Shown: positions 1-8,953, counted from the stretch's first letter. The stretch: DNA of 64,000 nt from an uncultured Olsenella sp. (GCA_949287905.1 CASEHX010000016.1:1-64000), one strand, 5' to 3'. Numbers and translations: made by a program. The notes: generated by a model from the letters alone, not told the origin.

Positions 1-268
1 CGCGCCTGCGCCCGGACCGCGGCCCGCATGCGCGTGCGCGGCCTCCCGCCGCGCCCGCGGGGCGTTCTGCCGGCCGTGGTCCGCATGAGCGCCCCTGCGC
101 CTCTCGCCGTGTCCGCGGGGCGTTCTACCGGCGCCTCTCGACGCGAAAACGCCACAACCTACGGTGAGGCGGGGTGTCGACTTTTTCGCACGTCGCGTAA
201 TCTGCTACTATGGCCTTTGATGGAGCCTCGATGCAGGCGTCCGATGTGGTATGTGAAAGGAACCATAG
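1..268. repeat. Non-coding start of window: imperfect ~57-bp direct repeat and promoter of the next gene
   Basis: No convincing gene is visible. The segment CGCGGGGCGTTCT at 56 recurs at 114, and CCGCATG at 24 recurs at 81, so bases 20-133 hold about two copies of a degenerate 57-58 bp tandem repeat that may extend beyond the window edge. An extended -10 element TGCTACTAT (hexamer 206-211) precedes the coiled-coil gene at 269, whose ribosome binding site is AAAGGA just upstream of the ATG. A short open frame at 28-282 is judged not to be a gene: it is Arg/Pro-rich and overlaps the start of the real gene. Confidence 0.5.
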
Positions 269-766
269 ATGCAGCCAGGTGAGGAAATCGAGAGCTTGGT
301 AGACGAGCTCGAGCAGATCGTGAACGAGGCAAAGTCCCCGTTCATGGACAACGGTCAGAAGAAGATCGTCGACGCCCAGGACGTCTACGAGATTCTCGAT
401 GAGATTCGTCGCGTCTTCCCGCAGGAGTTCCAGGATGCCCGCCGCATCCTCAAGGAGGAGCAGGAGACGCTCGATCGTGCCCAGCAGCAGGCCAACTCCA
501 TCATCGCCGACGCCCAGCAGCAGGCGATGATTCTTGCCGGCGACCAGGAGATCGTGCGCCTTGCCCAGCAGCAGGCCGACGCCATCCGTGACCAGGCCGC
601 GCAGTACGAGCGTGACACGCGCTACAACGCCGAGGAGTACGCCGACACCGTTCTCGCGCACCTCGAGGAGAACCTCAAGTCCCTCACGGGCTCCGTCTCC
701 CGCGTGCGCCAGACGCTGGACGAGAACTCCGGCCCGCGCAACACCACCAACAACGTGCCCTGGTAG
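269..766 (+). CDS. Coiled-coil protein, positional counterpart of mycobacterial SepIVA (DivIVA-like)
   Basis: Small acidic protein of 165 residues, nearly all predicted helical, with a heptad-like, Gln/Ala/Glu-rich core (about residues 55-125, including several AQQQA repeats) resembling DivIVA or ATP-synthase b-type coiled coils. No membrane segment is visible. It lies 2 bp upstream of the DUF177 gene, followed by rpmF and later rnc, smc and ftsY. In mycobacteria the DivIVA-like division protein SepIVA (Rv2927c) sits in the same position before the DUF177 gene. The function, septum or cell-envelope organisation, is inferred from that synteny and the coiled coil, not from a catalytic motif. 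The start ATG follows AAAGGA at good spacing. Confidence 0.75.
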   Translation: MQPGEEIESLVDELEQIVNEAKSPFMDNGQKKIVDAQDVYEILDEIRRVFPQEFQDARRILKEEQETLDRAQQQANSIIADAQQQAMILAGDQEIVRLAQQQADAIRDQAAQYERDTRYNAEEYADTVLAHLEENLKSLTGSVSRVRQTLDENSGPRNTTNNVPW

Positions 767-768
767 TC

Positions 769-1368
769 ATGGCTGTCGAGCCGCTTCTCTTTGCAATCGA
801 CGAGCGCATCGACGAGGCGGGGGAGACCCTGCCGCTCGTCGGGCATCTCGACGCCGAGGGCTACGAGCTCGGGGACCACTCCTTCGAGCTGCCCTCGGGT
901 CTTGACTACGACCTCGTGCTCACCAACACCGGCGAGGGAATCCTCGCGACGGGCCTGCTCCGCGCCCACGTTGTGGGGACGTGCGACCGCTGCCTCGAGC
1001 GCGCCGAGTTTGACGTGACCGGCGAGGTGGACGGGTACTACCTCTTCGAGGAGCCCGAGACGCTCGGCGAGGACGAGGACGAGGCCGACTTCGAGCTTGT
1101 CTCGGCCGACAACACGATCGACCTCTCGGGCGCCCTCGTCTCGGCGCTCGTGATGGAGACGCCGTTCGTCGTGCTGTGCCGCGAGGACTGCCTGGGCCTC
1201 TGCCCGGTTTGCGGCGCCAACCTCAACGAGGAGGACTGCGGTCACGTGGAGCAGCTCGAGCGCGAGCGCGAGCGTGAGAGGCTCGAGTCCTCGCCCTTCT
1301 CGGCGCTTGCCGGGCTTGATTTTGGCGACGAGGCCCCCTCTGAGGGCAGCGAGGGCTCCAAGGAGTGA
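769..1368 (+). CDS. DUF177/YceD family protein, upstream of rpmF
   Basis: A 199-residue acidic protein of the DUF177 (YceD) family, whose bacterial members are almost always encoded next to rpmF and are linked to large-subunit/23S rRNA metabolism. The family pattern is visible: a central CDRCLE segment near residue 68 and a C-terminal CREDCLGLCPVCGANLN-type segment near residues 138-155 that could bind metal. The last 40 residues are Glu/Arg-rich and probably flexible. It starts 2 bp after the coiled-coil gene and is followed after 120 bp by rpmF, which has its own promoter-like element. Family assignment is firm; the molecular role is not established. Confidence 0.88.
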   Translation: MAVEPLLFAIDERIDEAGETLPLVGHLDAEGYELGDHSFELPSGLDYDLVLTNTGEGILATGLLRAHVVGTCDRCLERAEFDVTGEVDGYYLFEEPETLGEDEDEADFELVSADNTIDLSGALVSALVMETPFVVLCREDCLGLCPVCGANLNEEDCGHVEQLERERERERLESSPFSALAGLDFGDEAPSEGSEGSKE

Positions 1369-1406
1369 AGAATTGCTGAGCACGTGCTCTTTTAATGGAC
1401 TCGTGC

Positions 1407-1412
1407 TATAGT
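1407..1412 (+). promoter_or_regulatory. Extended -10 element before rpmF
   Basis: TATAGT preceded by TGC (TGCTATAGT) lies about 77 bp upstream of the rpmF start, in the DUF177-rpmF gap. No good -35 is visible. It matches the TGCTAnnnT pattern seen before several other genes in the window. Confidence 0.5.
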
Positions 1413-1488
1413 GTCTCCTTGCGTGAATTGGTAATGAGCGTCTCCGTGGGCGAGCGGCGGCGCTTTCGTGACAAGAGAGGTTTGAGAC

Positions 1489-1668
1489 ATGGCAGTACCC
1501 AAGCAAAAGAAGGGCCGCGGCGCCACCCACACCCGTCGTTCGGCTAACAGCAAGCTCGCGGCTCCGGCTCGTTCCGTGTGCCCGCAGTGCGGCGCCCCCA
1601 AGCTCCCGCACCACGTGTGCCCCAACTGCGGTCACTACAAGGACCGCGAGGTCATCGTCACCGAGTAG
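1489..1668 (+). CDS. rpmF: 50S ribosomal protein L32
   Basis: A 59-residue basic protein starting MAVPKQKKGRG, the standard L32 N-terminus. The C-terminal half carries two cysteine pairs, CPQC near residue 31 and CPNC near residue 44, the zinc-binding arrangement of C+ type L32 proteins. It is a structural protein of the large ribosomal subunit. It follows the DUF177 gene, the classical partner of rpmF, and is closed by a strong intrinsic terminator at 1693. In many bacteria rpmF is cotranscribed with plsX; here a long repeat-filled gap separates them. Confidence 0.95.
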   Translation: MAVPKQKKGRGATHTRRSANSKLAAPARSVCPQCGAPKLPHHVCPNCGHYKDREVIVTE

Positions 1669-1692
1669 CTTCTCGGCAAGATCTGACGAGTT

Positions 1693-1727
1693 CGGCCGGC
1701 TTCCTGCGTGGGAGCCGGCCGTTTTTT
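1693..1727 (+). terminator. Intrinsic terminator after rpmF
   Basis: A 9-bp G+C-rich stem (CGGCCGGCT pairing with AGCCGGCCG) with a short loop, followed by TTTTTT. It lies 25 bp after the rpmF stop. Confidence 0.9.
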
Positions 1728-1739
1728 GTGCGAGGGGCC

Positions 1740-2110
1740 TTTCGTGTTGAACGCGCCCTACGTTCGCGGCGCGCGCCTCCCGTGTGGCATGCGCTTCACG
1801 TGTCGCGCGTGCTCCACGTCCGCGGCGCGCCCTCGCGCTGCAAGCGTTTCACGTCCGAGGCTCGCCCCTCGTGTCAAGCGTGTTGCACGTCCGAGGCGCG
1901 CCTCTCGTGTTGCACACGCTCGTGTCCGCGGTGCGCCCCTCGTGTTGCACGCGCTCGTGTCCGGGGTGCGCCCCTCGTGTTGCACACGCTCGTGTCCGGG
2001 GTGCGCCCCTCGTCCCCGATTCGCTCCTCGTTTTGCCCATGCTTCCGCTTGGCGCGTTCTTATCGTGCTCATCGCATTTCTCGTTTGGCACGCGCTTCTC
2101 GCTAGGACCG
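1740..2110. repeat. 35-bp minisatellite in the rpmF-plsX gap
   Basis: Three nearly identical 35-bp units lie head to tail at 1906-1940, 1941-1975 and 1976-2010, each beginning CGTGTTGCACRCGCTCGTG. More diverged copies with CACGTCCGNGGCGCGCC extend leftwards to about 1740 and rightwards to about 2110. Open frames through it encode only repetitive Arg/Ala/Cys-rich peptide and have no ribosome binding site, so I do not call a gene. It ends just before a palindromic element. Confidence 0.85.
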
Positions 2111-2130
2111 TGTACGTGTGTCCCCGTTTC

Positions 2131-2209
2131 AAATAACACGCAGAATTACCTTTAATTTCATATAATGCCTGAGGTCGATTTGGAAAAAGTCCGATTCTGC
2201 GTGTTATTT
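2131..2209. mobile_element. Palindromic element family 1, copy 1 (79 bp)
   Basis: Perfect 16-bp terminal inverted repeats, AAATAACACGCAGAAT at 2131-2146 and its complement at 2194-2209, enclose an A+T-rich centre that contrasts strongly with the surrounding G+C-rich DNA. Two other copies occur at 20203-20279 and 62957-63034. The left inner part (TTACCTTTAA) and right inner part (GGAAAAAGTCCG) match the other copies, while the middle is diverged. No transposase gene is encoded, so it is a MITE-like or REP-like element, or a protein-binding/structural site. Confidence 0.8.
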
Positions 2210-2224
2210 CCGGTCATCGACCTT

Positions 2225-2350
2225 GCGACAAGGACCGGCGGGCGAGCGACAAGGACAAACGGGCGGGCGACAAGTACCAACGGGCGATCGACAAGGACCA
2301 ACGAGCGGGCGACAAGGACCGGCGGACGAGCGACGAGGACCTGCAAGCGA
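2225..2350. repeat. 21-bp minisatellite, six units
   Basis: Six contiguous 21-bp units with consensus GCGACAAGGACCRRCGGGCGA run from 2225 to 2350 and a degenerate unit follows. Units abut with no spacers, so this is not a CRISPR array. The array lies directly between palindromic element family 1 copy 1 and the plsX promoter region (a CATAAT -10-like element at 2409). Confidence 0.88.
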
Positions 2351-2446
2351 GCGGACGACATGCGTGCGACAACCGCGGACGCAGGGCCGGACGGCAAGCG
2401 CGACGTGGCATAATGGTCAGCGAGAAACCCGTGCGAAGGAGGGCAT

Positions 2447-3436
2447 ATGACCACCATCTGCGTTGACGTCATGGGGGCCGACAAGGAGCCGACGGTGCTC
2501 CTGGAGGGCGTTGCCCAGGCGCTCGAGGACGATCCCGATCTGGAGGTTCTGGTCGCCGGCGACGCCAGCGTCGTCGAGCCCTTTGCCTCCTCGCACAGTC
2601 GCGCCCGGGCGCTCGTCACCACCGAGGTCATCTCGATGTCCGAGCATCCCGCAAACGCCGTGCGCCAGAAGAAGGACGCGAGCATCGTGCGCGCCGCCGC
2701 CGCGGTGCACGCCGGCGAGGCAGACGGCCTCTTCTCCGCCGGGTCCACGGGCGCCGTGCTCACCGCGGCGACGTTTGGCGTCGGCCGCCTCAAGGGCATC
2801 AAGCGCCCTGCGCTCTCGCTCCCGTTCCCCGGCATCTCCGGCAAGCCCACGGTGTTTCTCGACATGGGCGCCAACGCCGACGTCAAGCCCGACGTGCTGG
2901 TGCAGTTTGCCCACATGGGCCGTGCCTACTCGAGTGCCGTCCTCGGGGTCGAGAACCCGCGCGTGGGCCTTCTCTGCAACGGCTCCGAGGACACCAAGGG
3001 CTCCGAGATGGCGCTCGCGTACCACGCCGCGCTCGAGGCCGGCAACTGCGGCTTTGCCGGCAATGCCGAGGGCACCGACCTCCTTGCCGGGACCTTTGAC
3101 GTCATCGTGGCGGACGGCTTCACCGGCAACGTGGCGCTGAAGTCCATCGAGGGCACCGGCAAGTTCGTGATCAAGCGGCTCAAGGCCGCCATGGAGGCGT
3201 CGCTCGGCAACAAGATCGGCATGGCGCTGCTCGCCAAGTCGCTGAAGTCGCTCGCCGCCGAGATGTCCGGCGACGAGTACGGCGGCGCCATCCTGCTGGG
3301 TCTGCGCGCCCCGGTGGTGAAGGGCCACGGCGCCACGAGCGCCCAGGCCGTCCGCATGGGCACGCACGCGGCCGCCCGCGCCGCCCGCGCCGGGCTCTCC
3401 GAAAAGATCGCCGAGGCCTGCGTGATCTCCCGTTAG
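2447..3436 (+). CDS. plsX: Phosphate acyltransferase PlsX
   Basis: A 329-residue cytosolic enzyme that converts acyl-ACP and phosphate to acyl-phosphate, the donor for the first acylation of glycerol-3-phosphate in phospholipid synthesis. Family signatures are visible: the VMGADKEP segment near residue 8, SAGSTGA near residue 97, DMGANAD near residue 140, GLLCNGSEDTKG near residue 170 and DGFTGNVALK near residue 220. Length is typical. The start ATG follows GAAGGAGG. It is followed by acpP, encoding the acyl carrier whose acyl groups it uses, after a gap holding a palindrome and a promoter-like element. Confidence 0.96.
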   Translation: MTTICVDVMGADKEPTVLLEGVAQALEDDPDLEVLVAGDASVVEPFASSHSRARALVTTEVISMSEHPANAVRQKKDASIVRAAAAVHAGEADGLFSAGSTGAVLTAATFGVGRLKGIKRPALSLPFPGISGKPTVFLDMGANADVKPDVLVQFAHMGRAYSSAVLGVENPRVGLLCNGSEDTKGSEMALAYHAALEAGNCGFAGNAEGTDLLAGTFDVIVADGFTGNVALKSIEGTGKFVIKRLKAAMEASLGNKIGMALLAKSLKSLAAEMSGDEYGGAILLGLRAPVVKGHGATSAQAVRMGTHAAARAARAGLSEKIAEACVISR

Positions 3437-3440
3437 GGGG

Positions 3441-3473
3441 ATGTGACAAAGGGGTCTGACCCCTCTGTCACAT
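3441..3473. repeat. Short palindrome family 3, copy 1
   Basis: ATGTGACAAAGGGGTC is followed by its near-complement ending TGTCACAT, giving a 33-bp imperfect palindrome a few bases after the plsX stop. Related copies lie at 16743, 16784 and 33914. Here it overlaps the promoter region of acpP: TCTGAC (3455-3460) and TAGAAT (3479-3484) are spaced by 18 bp. Confidence 0.75.
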
Positions 3474-3512
3474 TCGGGTAGAATCTATCTGATGCCAATG
3501 TTAGGAGGAACC

Positions 3513-3752
3513 ATGGATCGCGATGCCATTCTCGCCAAGGTCATCGAGGTAGTCGACGACACGCTCTCGCTCGGTGACGACGTGGCGCTGAACGAGGGGA
3601 CCAACCTCAAGGAGATCGGCGCCGACTCCTTTGACCTGCTCGAGCTCGTCACCGCCCTGGAGGACGAGTTCTCCATGACCTTCCCCGACGAGGCCGTGGG
3701 GACCATCTCCACCGTGGGCCAGGTCGTGGACGCCATCGCGGCTGCCCAGTAG
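3513..3752 (+). CDS. acpP: Acyl carrier protein
   Basis: A 79-residue, very acidic four-helix protein that carries acyl chains on a 4'-phosphopantetheine arm attached to the Ser of the GADSFD motif near residue 36; the usual motif is DSL, here DSF. I chose the ATG at 3513 because AGGAGG lies 4-5 bp upstream; an in-frame ATG at 3492 lacks a site. It is placed between plsX and rnc, the usual neighbours. It supplies acyl groups to PlsX and fatty acid synthesis in the cytosol. Confidence 0.95.
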   Translation: MDRDAILAKVIEVVDDTLSLGDDVALNEGTNLKEIGADSFDLLELVTALEDEFSMTFPDEAVGTISTVGQVVDAIAAAQ

Positions 3753-3766
3753 CGGGGGTCTGATCG

Positions 3767-4495
3767 TTGAAGATGCACCAGCGGGTGGCCGAGGCCGAGC
3801 AGGTCTGCGGCCACCACTTTGAGAACCAGGACCTCATCGTCTCCGCGTTGACGCACCCCTCGGCCGTCGAGGGGCGTCCGGTCTCCGCCTCCTACGAGCG
3901 CCTCGAGTTTCTCGGCGACTCCGTCCTGGGCGCGATCGTTGCCACGGACCTCTTCGAGCGCTTCCCCGACATGGACGAGGGCGCCCTCACGCAGGCCAAG
4001 ATCAGCCTCGTCTCGGGCAAGATGCTCTCGAGCGTGGCCGAGCGCATCGGGCTCGCGCCCCTCATCGTGATGGGGGAGTCCGAGAAGGGCACCGGCGAGC
4101 GCGGCATGCACTCCGCCCTCGAGAACGTCTACGAGGCGCTGGTCGGCGCCCTCTACCTGGACGCCGGCTACGACGTGACCCACGCCTTCGTGGTGGCCAC
4201 CCTCGGCCCCGAGGTCTCACCGGCACTTGCCGAGAAGCCCATCAGCCCCAAGTCCCGCCTGCAGGAGGTCGCCCAGCGCGACATGCACTGCGGCCCCGAG
4301 TACAAGCTCGTCTCGGAGGAGGGGCCGGCACACGACCCCACCTTCACCTCGGTCGCCCTCATCGACGGGCGAAGGGTCGGGCGCGGCTCGGGATCGTCGA
4401 AGAAGTCTTCCGAGAGCGCCGCCGCGATAGACGCGCTCGTGCGCCTTGGATACGCCGAGGAGGGCGACTTCGCGGGCGCCGGAACCACCAACTAG
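3767..4495 (+). CDS. rnc: Ribonuclease III
   Basis: A 242-residue double-stranded-RNA endonuclease that processes rRNA precursors and structured mRNAs. The catalytic signature ERLEFLGDS is at residues 44-52 and the second metal-binding segment ENVYEALVGALYLDAG is near residue 117. A double-stranded RNA-binding domain occupies about residues 155-225 and ends with a Gly/Ser/Lys-rich helix (SSKKSSESAAAIDAL). The start is TTG at 3767, or ATG at 3773 two codons on; GGGGG at 3754 fits either. It is followed 18 bp later by smc, a common arrangement. Confidence 0.95.
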   Translation: MKMHQRVAEAEQVCGHHFENQDLIVSALTHPSAVEGRPVSASYERLEFLGDSVLGAIVATDLFERFPDMDEGALTQAKISLVSGKMLSSVAERIGLAPLIVMGESEKGTGERGMHSALENVYEALVGALYLDAGYDVTHAFVVATLGPEVSPALAEKPISPKSRLQEVAQRDMHCGPEYKLVSEEGPAHDPTFTSVALIDGRRVGRGSGSSKKSSESAAAIDALVRLGYAEEGDFAGAGTTN

Positions 4496-4513
4496 CCACG
4501 GAGGGCTCAGAAG

Positions 4514-7500
4514 TTGTACCTGAAGTCGCTGACACTCAAGGGATTCAAGTCTTTTGCCGACAAGACCCATATGGTCTTCGACCCCGGCCTCACCGTGGTC
4601 GTGGGGCCCAACGGCTCCGGCAAGTCAAACGTTTCCGACTCGATCCTCTGGGTCCTGGGCGAGCAGAGCGCCAAGCAGCTGCGCGGCCAGGCGATGGAGG
4701 ACGTGATCTTCTCCGGTTCCTCCGCCCGCTCCGCCGTTGGCGTGGCCGAGGTCACGCTCGTTCTCGACAACTCGGACCACACCCTGCCCATCGACTTCAA
4801 CGAGGTGGGCATCACGCGCCGCATGTATCGCTCCGGCGAGTCCGAGTACCTCATCAACGGCTCGCCCAGCCGCCTCATGGACGTCCAGGACATCCTGCAC
4901 GACTCGGGCCTGGGCAAGGACACCCACTCGATCATCTCCCAGGGAAAGCTCGACTCCATCCTCTCGAGCCGCCCCGAGGAGCGGCGCGCCCTCATCGAGG
5001 AGGCGGCGGACATCTCCAAGCACCGCCGCCGCAAGGAGCGCAGCCAGCGCAAGCTCAAGTCCATGGACGAGAACCTCGCCCGCGCCAAGGTCGTCTCCCG
5101 CGAGATCGGGCGCCAGCTCAAGCCCCTCGAGCGGCAGGTGGACAAGGCGCAGCGCGCGCGGGCGCTCGAGGAGGAGCTCAAGGGCCTCGAGGTGCAGCTG
5201 GCAGTGGACGACCTGCGCCGACTCCAGGAGGAGTACGCCCGCCTCGAGGCGCGCGGCAAGGAGGCCGACGCCGCCTGCGAGCTCTCCCAGTACCGTCTAG
5301 ACGAGAAGAGCGCGGAGCTCGAGAAGCTCCAGTCCCTGCTCGAGCAGAAGGGCCTCTTCGTGGGCGACCTCGGGGAGCAGCGCCGCAGGATGCAGGACCT
5401 TCTCGGCCGGATGGACGCGGACATGCGCCTTCTGGAGGAGAAGGGCAAGAACATGGTCTCGCGCCTCTCCGACATGCGCATGCAGCTCTCCTCGATGGAG
5501 AAGCAGCGCGGGGACGCCGCCGCCGAGCACGAGGAGGTGGCGGGCGAGCTCTCCGACATCGGCGTCAGGGAGAAGAGCCTGCGCGAGTCCATCGAGGAGC
5601 TCTCGCGCGCCTCGCACGAGGCGGTGGCGCGGCGTCGCGCCCTCGACGAGGAGCTCTCCGGCATAAGCTCCGCCGAGCGCGCCGCCCGCGCCGAGGCGGA
5701 CCGCGAGACGCTCGCCTATGCCAAGCTCGAGGACCAGATCAGCAGCGCCGAGGTCGAGGACCAGATGTTCGCCTCTCGCCTCGATCAGCTCGAGGAGGTC
5801 ATCCGCACCACCGAGGAGGCCATCTCGGAGCGAACCGACCGCATCGAGCGCGTCGAGTCCCAGCTCGCGAGTGCCCGCGAGCGGGAACACGCGCTCACCA
5901 CGTCCATCGCCACCCGATCCGCCTCCCTCGAGGCCGCCCGCGCCGAGCAGGCGGACGCCCAGGGGAGGCTCTCCTCCGCGCGCGCGACCCTCGAGGCGCT
6001 GCGCGCCGTCGACTCCGACGTCGAGCTCTCGAGCCCGCTCGTGGCGGAGCTCGCGACCGACGGCGAGCGCGTGCAGTGCCGTCTCGCGGACCTCGTCGAC
6101 GCCGACCCGGAGGTCGAGTCTCTCGTCGAGCAGCTCCTCGGCGACGACCTCGCCGCCCTCGTCGTGGGCGACGAGCGTGACGTGGTCGAGCTCGCGCGCC
6201 GCGCCCAGGGCCTCTCTGCCGAGAAGGACGGGCGCGCCGTCATCGTCTCCGGAGCCCTGGCCGTTCCGGCCGTCTCCGACGGGGGAGCCCCGGGCACCCC
6301 GCTCGTCTCGCGCCTGCGCATCTCTGATGAGGCCAGGCCGCTGATAGAGTCCCTGCTCGGAGACGTGAGGCTCGTCGCCTCCGCCGAGGAGGCGGTGAGC
6401 GCCCACGCGAAGGCCCCCTCGCTGACGTACGTCACCGAGGACGGGGTCGCGGTCCTCCCGGACGGTCGCGTGCACGTGGGAACGCTGTCCACGAGCGAGA
6501 GCGGCGCCCTCGAGCGCAAGCGCAGGATCCGCGCCCTCGAGTCCGGGATGGCCGAGCTCGAGGAGGGGCTTGCCGCGGCGGGGGAGTCCCTCGCCGAGGC
6601 GGAGGACGCCCTCGCCGGGGCTCGCGAGGAGGCGGCGTCCGCGAAGGGCGAGATCGCGCGCCTCTCCGCCGAGCTCTCCTCCGTCACCGCCGAGCGCGGG
6701 CGCCTGGAGTCCCAGCTCGCCAGTGCCGTTTCCGAGCGGGCGCAGGTCACCAAGAGGCGCGCCGCGTCCGCCGAGCGCGCGGCCGACGCCCGTGGCAGGA
6801 TCGAGGAGCACCGTGCCGCCGCCCGTGCCGCGCGCGAGCGCGCGGACGAGCTCTCGCAGAGGCTCTCCGAGCGCACGGCCGAGCACGAGGATGCCATCCG
6901 CGCCCAGGGCAAGGCCTCTAAGGAGCTCTCCGACGGCCGTCTCGAGCTTGCCATGACAAGCGAGCGCAGGGCCAACCTCGAGCGTCGCGAGCGCGAGCTC
7001 TCCAAGCGCGTGAGGGAGCTCGACACTCGGGTCGAGGCCACGAGGAACTCCTCCCGCGCCCTCGAGGTGGTGCGCCTGCGCGTCGACCCTCTCTATGACG
7101 TCTACGAGGCCATTCGCGAGAAGGCCGTCGAGTGGGCCAAGCGCCTGAGCGACCGCGCCTCGCTCGCCGAGGCCGACTCCGACTCGCTCAAGCGCACCAT
7201 CGGGGACGCCCGCGAGGCCGTGAGCGCCGCCACCAAGGAGCTCGACGCCGCGCGCGAGGCCGCGACCGAGGTAAAGGTCGACCTCGGCAGGCTCGAGGTC
7301 CAGGTGCAGGGCGCCGTGAACGCCATCGTGGCCACGGGCGCCATGCTCGAGGAGGCGCTCGAGACCCCCGCGCCCGAGGACCGCGACGCGGCCGAGCGCC
7401 GCGCGGCGACGCTGCGCTCTCAGATTGAGTCCATCGGACCGGTGAACGCCGTGGCGATGGACGAGTACCTCCGCCTCAAGGAGCGCTACGACTACATTGA

Positions 7501-8053
7501 CGAGCAGGTCCGAGACCTGGAGGAGGCACGCTCCTCGCTGCGCAAGATCACGGCCGCCATCGACCGCAAGATGCGCAACCGGTTCCTCACCGTCTTCGAC
7601 CGCGTGAACGCCAACTTCGCCGAGATCTTCTCGCTGCTGTTCCCCGGCGGCCAGGCGCACATCGAGATGACGGACCCGGACGACCCGTCCGAGACGGGCA
7701 TCGAGATCGTGGCCCAGCCCCGCGGCAAGAAGCTCGCCAAGATGATGCTCATGAGCGGCGGCGAGAAGTCCCTCACGGCGCTCGCGCTGCTCTTTGCCGT
7801 CTACAAGGTGCGTACCGTTCCGTTCTACGTCTTTGACGAGGTTGAGGCCGCCCTCGACGACTCCAACCTCTCCAAGCTGCTCGACGCCATCGAACAGCTC
7901 AAGGAGTCCACGCAGCTCATCGTCATCTCGCACCAGCGTCGTACCATGGAGCAGGCGGACGTCCTCTACGGCGTCTCCATGCAGGCCGACGGCGTGAGCC
8001 ACGTGGTCTCCCAGCGACTGGACCGCACTACCGGAAAGGTGGTTGATGCATAG
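4514..8053 (+). CDS. smc: Chromosome segregation protein SMC
   Basis: An 1179-residue ATPase of the bacterial condensin complex. The N-terminal head has Walker A GPNGSGKSN at residues 31-39. Two long coiled-coil arms rich in Ala, Glu and Arg flank a hinge at roughly residues 505-640. The C-terminal head has the signature LMSGGEKS near residue 1078 and Walker B FYVFDEVEAALDD near 1103. It organises and compacts the nucleoid with ScpA/ScpB, which are not in the window. The start is TTG at 4514, giving the canonical MYLKSLTLKGFKSF N-terminus. The stop directly abuts the ftsY ATG, so the two are translationally coupled. Confidence 0.97.
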   Translation: MYLKSLTLKGFKSFADKTHMVFDPGLTVVVGPNGSGKSNVSDSILWVLGEQSAKQLRGQAMEDVIFSGSSARSAVGVAEVTLVLDNSDHTLPIDFNEVGITRRMYRSGESEYLINGSPSRLMDVQDILHDSGLGKDTHSIISQGKLDSILSSRPEERRALIEEAADISKHRRRKERSQRKLKSMDENLARAKVVSREIGRQLKPLERQVDKAQRARALEEELKGLEVQLAVDDLRRLQEEYARLEARGKEADAACELSQYRLDEKSAELEKLQSLLEQKGLFVGDLGEQRRRMQDLLGRMDADMRLLEEKGKNMVSRLSDMRMQLSSMEKQRGDAAAEHEEVAGELSDIGVREKSLRESIEELSRASHEAVARRRALDEELSGISSAERAARAEADRETLAYAKLEDQISSAEVEDQMFASRLDQLEEVIRTTEEAISERTDRIERVESQLASAREREHALTTSIATRSASLEAARAEQADAQGRLSSARATLEALRAVDSDVELSSPLVAELATDGERVQCRLADLVDADPEVESLVEQLLGDDLAALVVGDERDVVELARRAQGLSAEKDGRAVIVSGALAVPAVSDGGAPGTPLVSRLRISDEARPLIESLLGDVRLVASAEEAVSAHAKAPSLTYVTEDGVAVLPDGRVHVGTLSTSESGALERKRRIRALESGMAELEEGLAAAGESLAEAEDALAGAREEAASAKGEIARLSAELSSVTAERGRLESQLASAVSERAQVTKRRAASAERAADARGRIEEHRAAARAARERADELSQRLSERTAEHEDAIRAQGKASKELSDGRLELAMTSERRANLERRERELSKRVRELDTRVEATRNSSRALEVVRLRVDPLYDVYEAIREKAVEWAKRLSDRASLAEADSDSLKRTIGDAREAVSAATKELDAAREAATEVKVDLGRLEVQVQGAVNAIVATGAMLEEALETPAPEDRDAAERRAATLRSQIESIGPVNAVAMDEYLRLKERYDYIDEQVRDLEEARSSLRKITAAIDRKMRNRFLTVFDRVNANFAEIFSLLFPGGQAHIEMTDPDDPSETGIEIVAQPRGKKLAKMMLMSGGEKSLTALALLFAVYKVRTVPFYVFDEVEAALDDSNLSKLLDAIEQLKESTQLIVISHQRRTMEQADVLYGVSMQADGVSHVVSQRLDRTTGKVVDA

Positions 8054-8953
8054 ATGGGCTTTCTCGACAATCTGAAGGCAGGCCTCAAGCGCTCGCGCGA
8101 GGCGATCAACGAGATCTTCTACATGGGAGGCGAGGTCGACGAGAGCTTCTGGGAGGAGCTCGAGGACACCCTCGTGATGGGGGACATGGGCGCCGAGGTT
8201 GCCCTGCGCGTCTCCGACGACCTCCGTGACCAGGCGGCTCGCGAGAACCTCACCCGCGCGAACCAGATCAGGGACGCGCTCGCGGCCCGTCTTGCCGCGG
8301 AGTTCCCCGTGGCGGAGCGCGACCCGTTCACCGACGTGCCGAGCTGCGTCCTCTTCGTGGGCATCAACGGCGCCGGCAAGACGACCACGGTCGGCAAGCT
8401 CGCCGGCCGCGCCCGCGAGGCGGGGCTCTCCTGCATCATCGGCGGGGCGGACACCTTCCGTGCGGCCGCCATCGAGCAGCTCGAGGTGTGGGGCCAGCGC
8501 GCGGGCGTGGACGTGATCACGCGCGAGCGCGGCGCCGACCCCGCGAGCGTGTGCTACGAGGTCGTGGAGGAGGCCGAGAGGCGCGGCAGCCAGCTCGTCC
8601 TCATCGACACCGCGGGGCGCCTCCACACCTCCTCCGACCTCATGCGCGAGCTCGCGAAGGTCGTGAACGTCACCCGCAAGCGCTCCACGCTGCCGGTCTC
8701 CGTGGTCCTCGTGATCGACGCGACCACCGGCCAGAACGGCCTCAACCAGGCGCACGAGTTCAACGACGCCCTCGACCTCGACGGCCTCATCGTGACCAAG
8801 CTCGACGGCACCGCCAAGGGCGGCATCGCGCTCGCCATCTCCAGCCAGCTGGGCCTGCCCATCTACCGCATCGGCGTGGGCGAGACCCTCGACGACCTCC
8901 AGACCTTCGATGCGCGCGAGTTCTGCCGCGCGCTCGTCGGTGAAGGGATGTAG
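8054..8953 (+). CDS. ftsY: Signal recognition particle receptor FtsY
   Basis: A 299-residue SRP GTPase that docks SRP-ribosome complexes at the membrane. It has a short N-domain helical bundle, then the GTPase motifs GINGAGKTTTVGKLA near residue 102, ADTFRAAAIEQL, DTAGR and TKLDGTAKGG. The long acidic A-domain of E. coli FtsY is absent, as is common in Actinobacteria and Firmicutes. It starts immediately after the smc stop and is followed 2 bp later by ffh, so receptor and particle protein are made from one transcript. Confidence 0.96.
   Translation: MGFLDNLKAGLKRSREAINEIFYMGGEVDESFWEELEDTLVMGDMGAEVALRVSDDLRDQAARENLTRANQIRDALAARLAAEFPVAERDPFTDVPSCVLFVGINGAGKTTTVGKLAGRAREAGLSCIIGGADTFRAAAIEQLEVWGQRAGVDVITRERGADPASVCYEVVEEAERRGSQLVLIDTAGRLHTSSDLMRELAKVVNVTRKRSTLPVSVVLVIDATTGQNGLNQAHEFNDALDLDGLIVTKLDGTAKGGIALAISSQLGLPIYRIGVGETLDDLQTFDAREFCRALVGEGM

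Noticed and set aside
1708..2136. Cys/Arg-rich open frames in the rpmF-plsX gap
   Set aside because: They translate the 35-bp minisatellite, have no ribosome binding site and change frame with repeat length.
2225..2350. Possible CRISPR array (21-bp repeats)
   Set aside because: Units are contiguous with no spacers and there are no cas genes.
5297..8755. Long open frame of 1152 codons antisense to smc and ftsY
   Set aside because: It mirrors the strong codon bias of the real genes on the plus strand; the protein is low-complexity and lacks domains, while smc and ftsY have full motif sets.
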